A stretch of DNA of 64,000 nt from NCBI RefSeq assembly GCF_039525035.1, contig NZ_BAAAHE010000021.1, forward strand, positions 79,673-143,672, written 5' to 3'. The stretch comes from Sporichthya brevicatena (GTDB lineage Bacteria > Actinomycetota > Actinomycetes > Sporichthyales > Sporichthyaceae). The notes beneath the pieces were generated by a model. It saw only the letters and a list, made by a program, of their open reading frames with translations. It made no database searches and was not told the DNA's origin. Each line of letters begins with the position of its first letter. Position 1 is the first letter of the stretch. The position numbers and the translations under genes were made by a program. Shown one piece after another: positions 62,676 to 64,000 of the stretch.

Positions 62676-62698
62676 CCCACCCGGAGATGACGCGGTAG

Positions 62699-63898
62699 AT
62701 GGCCGCCGACCGCACCCTTCTCGTGACGATCACCGGGCGGGACCGTCCCGGCGTGACCGCGGCGCTGTTCGACGCCCTGGTGGGCTACGACGTCGAGGTC
62801 GTCGACGTCGAGCAGGTCGTGATCCGCGGCCGGCTCGTGCTCGGGGTGCTGGTCGCCCCGGGGACCGAGGAGGCCGGGCTGCGCGCCGCGGTCACCAAGG
62901 TCGCCACCGAGCTCGGCATGGACGTCGAGATCGCCTCCGGCACCGGGGACAACCTGCCCCGCCGGGACGGGCGCCTGCACGTGACCGTCCTCGGGCACCC
63001 GCTGCGGACCGCGGCGATGGCGGGCGTCGCCGCACGGATCGCCGAGCGCGGGGCGAACATCGACCGCATCATGCGGCTGTCCCGCTCCCCCGTCACCAGC
63101 CTCGAGCTGAACGTCTCCGGCGTCACCGACACCGAGGACCTGCGGATCGCCCTCGCCGCCGAGGCCTCGGCCCGCGGCGTCGACATCGCGGTGCACCCGG
63201 CCGGCCTGCACCGCCGGGGCAAGCGGCTCGTCGTGATGGACGTCGACTCGACCCTGATCCAGGGCGAGGTCATCGAGATGCTCGCCGCGCACGCGGGCTT
63301 TCTCGAGCAGGTCGCCGAGATCACCGAGGCCGCGATGCGCGGGGAGCTGGACTTCGAGCAGTCCCTGCGCGCCCGCGTCGCCCTCCTCGCCGGGCTCGAC
63401 GCCTCCGTCATCGACGAGGTCCGCGCGGCGGTCAAGCTCACCCCGGGCGCCCGGACGCTGATCCGGACCCTCAAGCGCCTCGACCACGAGGTCGCGATCG
63501 TCTCCGGCGGCTTCACCCAGATCACCGACGGGCTCGTCGAGGAGCTCGGCCTCGACTACGCCGCGGCGAACACGCTCGAGATCGTCGACGGGAAGCTCAC
63601 CGGCCAGGTGGTGGGCCCGGTCGTCGACCGCGCGTTCAAGGCGCGGGCCCTCGAGCAGTTCGCCTCGCTCGCCGGGGTCCCGCTCTCGCAGACGGTCGCG
63701 ATCGGCGACGGCGCGAACGACCTCGACATGCTCGCCAAGGCCGGCCTCGGTGTCGCGTTCAACGCCAAGCCGCTGGTCCGCAAGCAGGCCCGCGCCGCGA
63801 TCAACGTCCCGTACCTGGACGCCCTGCTGTTCCTGCTCGGGATCTCCCGGGAAGAGGTCGAGGCCGCCGACGCCCTCGACGCCCTCACCCCGAACTGA
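62699..63898 (+). CDS. serB: Phosphoserine phosphatase SerB with two ACT domains
   Basis: SerB removes the phosphate from O-phosphoserine in the last step of serine synthesis. The 399-residue protein has two N-terminal ACT domains (about 5-80 and 93-165), starting with LLVTITGRDRPGVTAALFD. The HAD phosphatase core follows: motif I VVMDVDSTLIQGEV (nucleophile Asp181), motif II VAIVSGGFTQIT, the lysine in VDRAFKARALEQ and motif IV VAIGDGANDLDML. The ACT domains probably bind serine, as in mycobacterial SerB2. The ATG follows the glgC stop by 23 bp. Confidence 0.96.
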   Translation: MAADRTLLVTITGRDRPGVTAALFDALVGYDVEVVDVEQVVIRGRLVLGVLVAPGTEEAGLRAAVTKVATELGMDVEIASGTGDNLPRRDGRLHVTVLGHPLRTAAMAGVAARIAERGANIDRIMRLSRSPVTSLELNVSGVTDTEDLRIALAAEASARGVDIAVHPAGLHRRGKRLVVMDVDSTLIQGEVIEMLAAHAGFLEQVAEITEAAMRGELDFEQSLRARVALLAGLDASVIDEVRAAVKLTPGARTLIRTLKRLDHEVAIVSGGFTQITDGLVEELGLDYAAANTLEIVDGKLTGQVVGPVVDRAFKARALEQFASLAGVPLSQTVAIGDGANDLDMLAKAGLGVAFNAKPLVRKQARAAINVPYLDALLFLLGISREEVEAADALDALTPN

Positions 63899-63913
63899 CG
63901 CGCCCCGCCACCA

Positions 63914-63947
63914 GGGGTGACACCCTTTCTGGCGCCGAAAGGGGTGA
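63914..63947. repeat. Second copy of the GGGGTGACACCC palindromic repeat
   Basis: GGGGTGACACCCTTT, a GGCGCC centre and GAAAGGGGTGAC repeat the first hairpin core found at 56275-56315. The expected closing half (ACCCC after the last GTGAC) is missing, and the next bases, from 63948, do not match the other copy. The element stands just after serB and may act as its terminator. Confidence 0.75.
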
Positions 63948-64000
63948 CTGTGAAAGTCGCCTCTGCAGCCTGAGCCGTTTGTGGTGGGCTGTGGCTATGG

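Noticed and set aside
1..64000. tRNA, rRNA or other structured RNA genes
   Set aside because: I scanned the gaps for tRNA T-loop (GGTTCGA-type) sequences and rRNA signatures and saw none. The gaps are short and the cobalamin riboswitch is the only convincing structured RNA.

Overview
The window is a dense, very GC-rich stretch of an actinobacterial (Actinomycetota) chromosome. The evidence is many GTG and TTG starts, ATGA/GTGA overlaps between genes, a fused FbiC for coenzyme F420, a PPOX-type F420 protein, an IdeR/DmdR iron box, a mycobacterial-style GlgA/GlgC pair and a mycobacterial-style cob gene set (CobIJ fusion, ChlID-type chelatase, CobN). I cannot fix the genus from sequence alone.

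The dominant theme is aerobic cobalamin biosynthesis, split over several transcription units. Plus strand, 0.5-4.9 kb: cobF, then a PPOX protein overlapping cobL-cobM-cobK. Minus strand, 9.5-6.3 kb: cobG-cobH-cobIJ. Plus strand, 9.7-13.3 kb: cobN behind a cobalamin riboswitch. Minus strand, 41.0-31.3 kb: chlID-cobO-sortase-cobB-cobC-[bluB-cobT fusion]-cysG-trmH. Minus strand, 48.3-43.4 kb: an epimerase, a GT-C membrane glycosyltransferase, cobD and cobQ, with an Rrf2 regulator downstream. CobU/CobP and CobS/CobV functions are not in the window. CobG appears to end before its iron-sulfur cysteine motifs, and BluB and CobT are one reading frame with a strong internal start.

Between these lie ordinary genes. 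The region from 13.3 to 24.3 kb has a PAP2-family protein, tsaD, a small unknown gene, a DUF475 membrane protein, a secreted protein, fbiC, a DJ-1/PfpI protein, an esterase, a methyltransferase, a YciI protein and an acyl-CoA synthetase. The region from 24.3 to 26.8 kb is an iron-box-controlled efeO-efeB pair without efeU. Next come a lone ABC ATPase, an FHA protein, a secreted CAP-domain protein with a lysine/alanine-rich region and a Ser/Thr kinase (26.8-31 kb). An FG-GAP secreted protein sits at 41-42.7 kb. A second iron system, an FbpABC-type ABC transporter, is at 50.4-54.2 kb beside a tiny Gly/Ser-rich lipoprotein whose head resembles that of EfeO.

The right end (54.2-64 kb) holds an amine-oxidase-like flavoprotein, ArfB, a TauE/SafE permease, an SPFH/NfeD pair, an ABC ATPase, an unknown protein, glgA/glgC and serB. 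Convergent junctions carry hairpin repeat arrays. Two intergenic sites, at 56.3 and 63.9 kb, share one palindromic core, and the second copy seems to be interrupted near the window edge.
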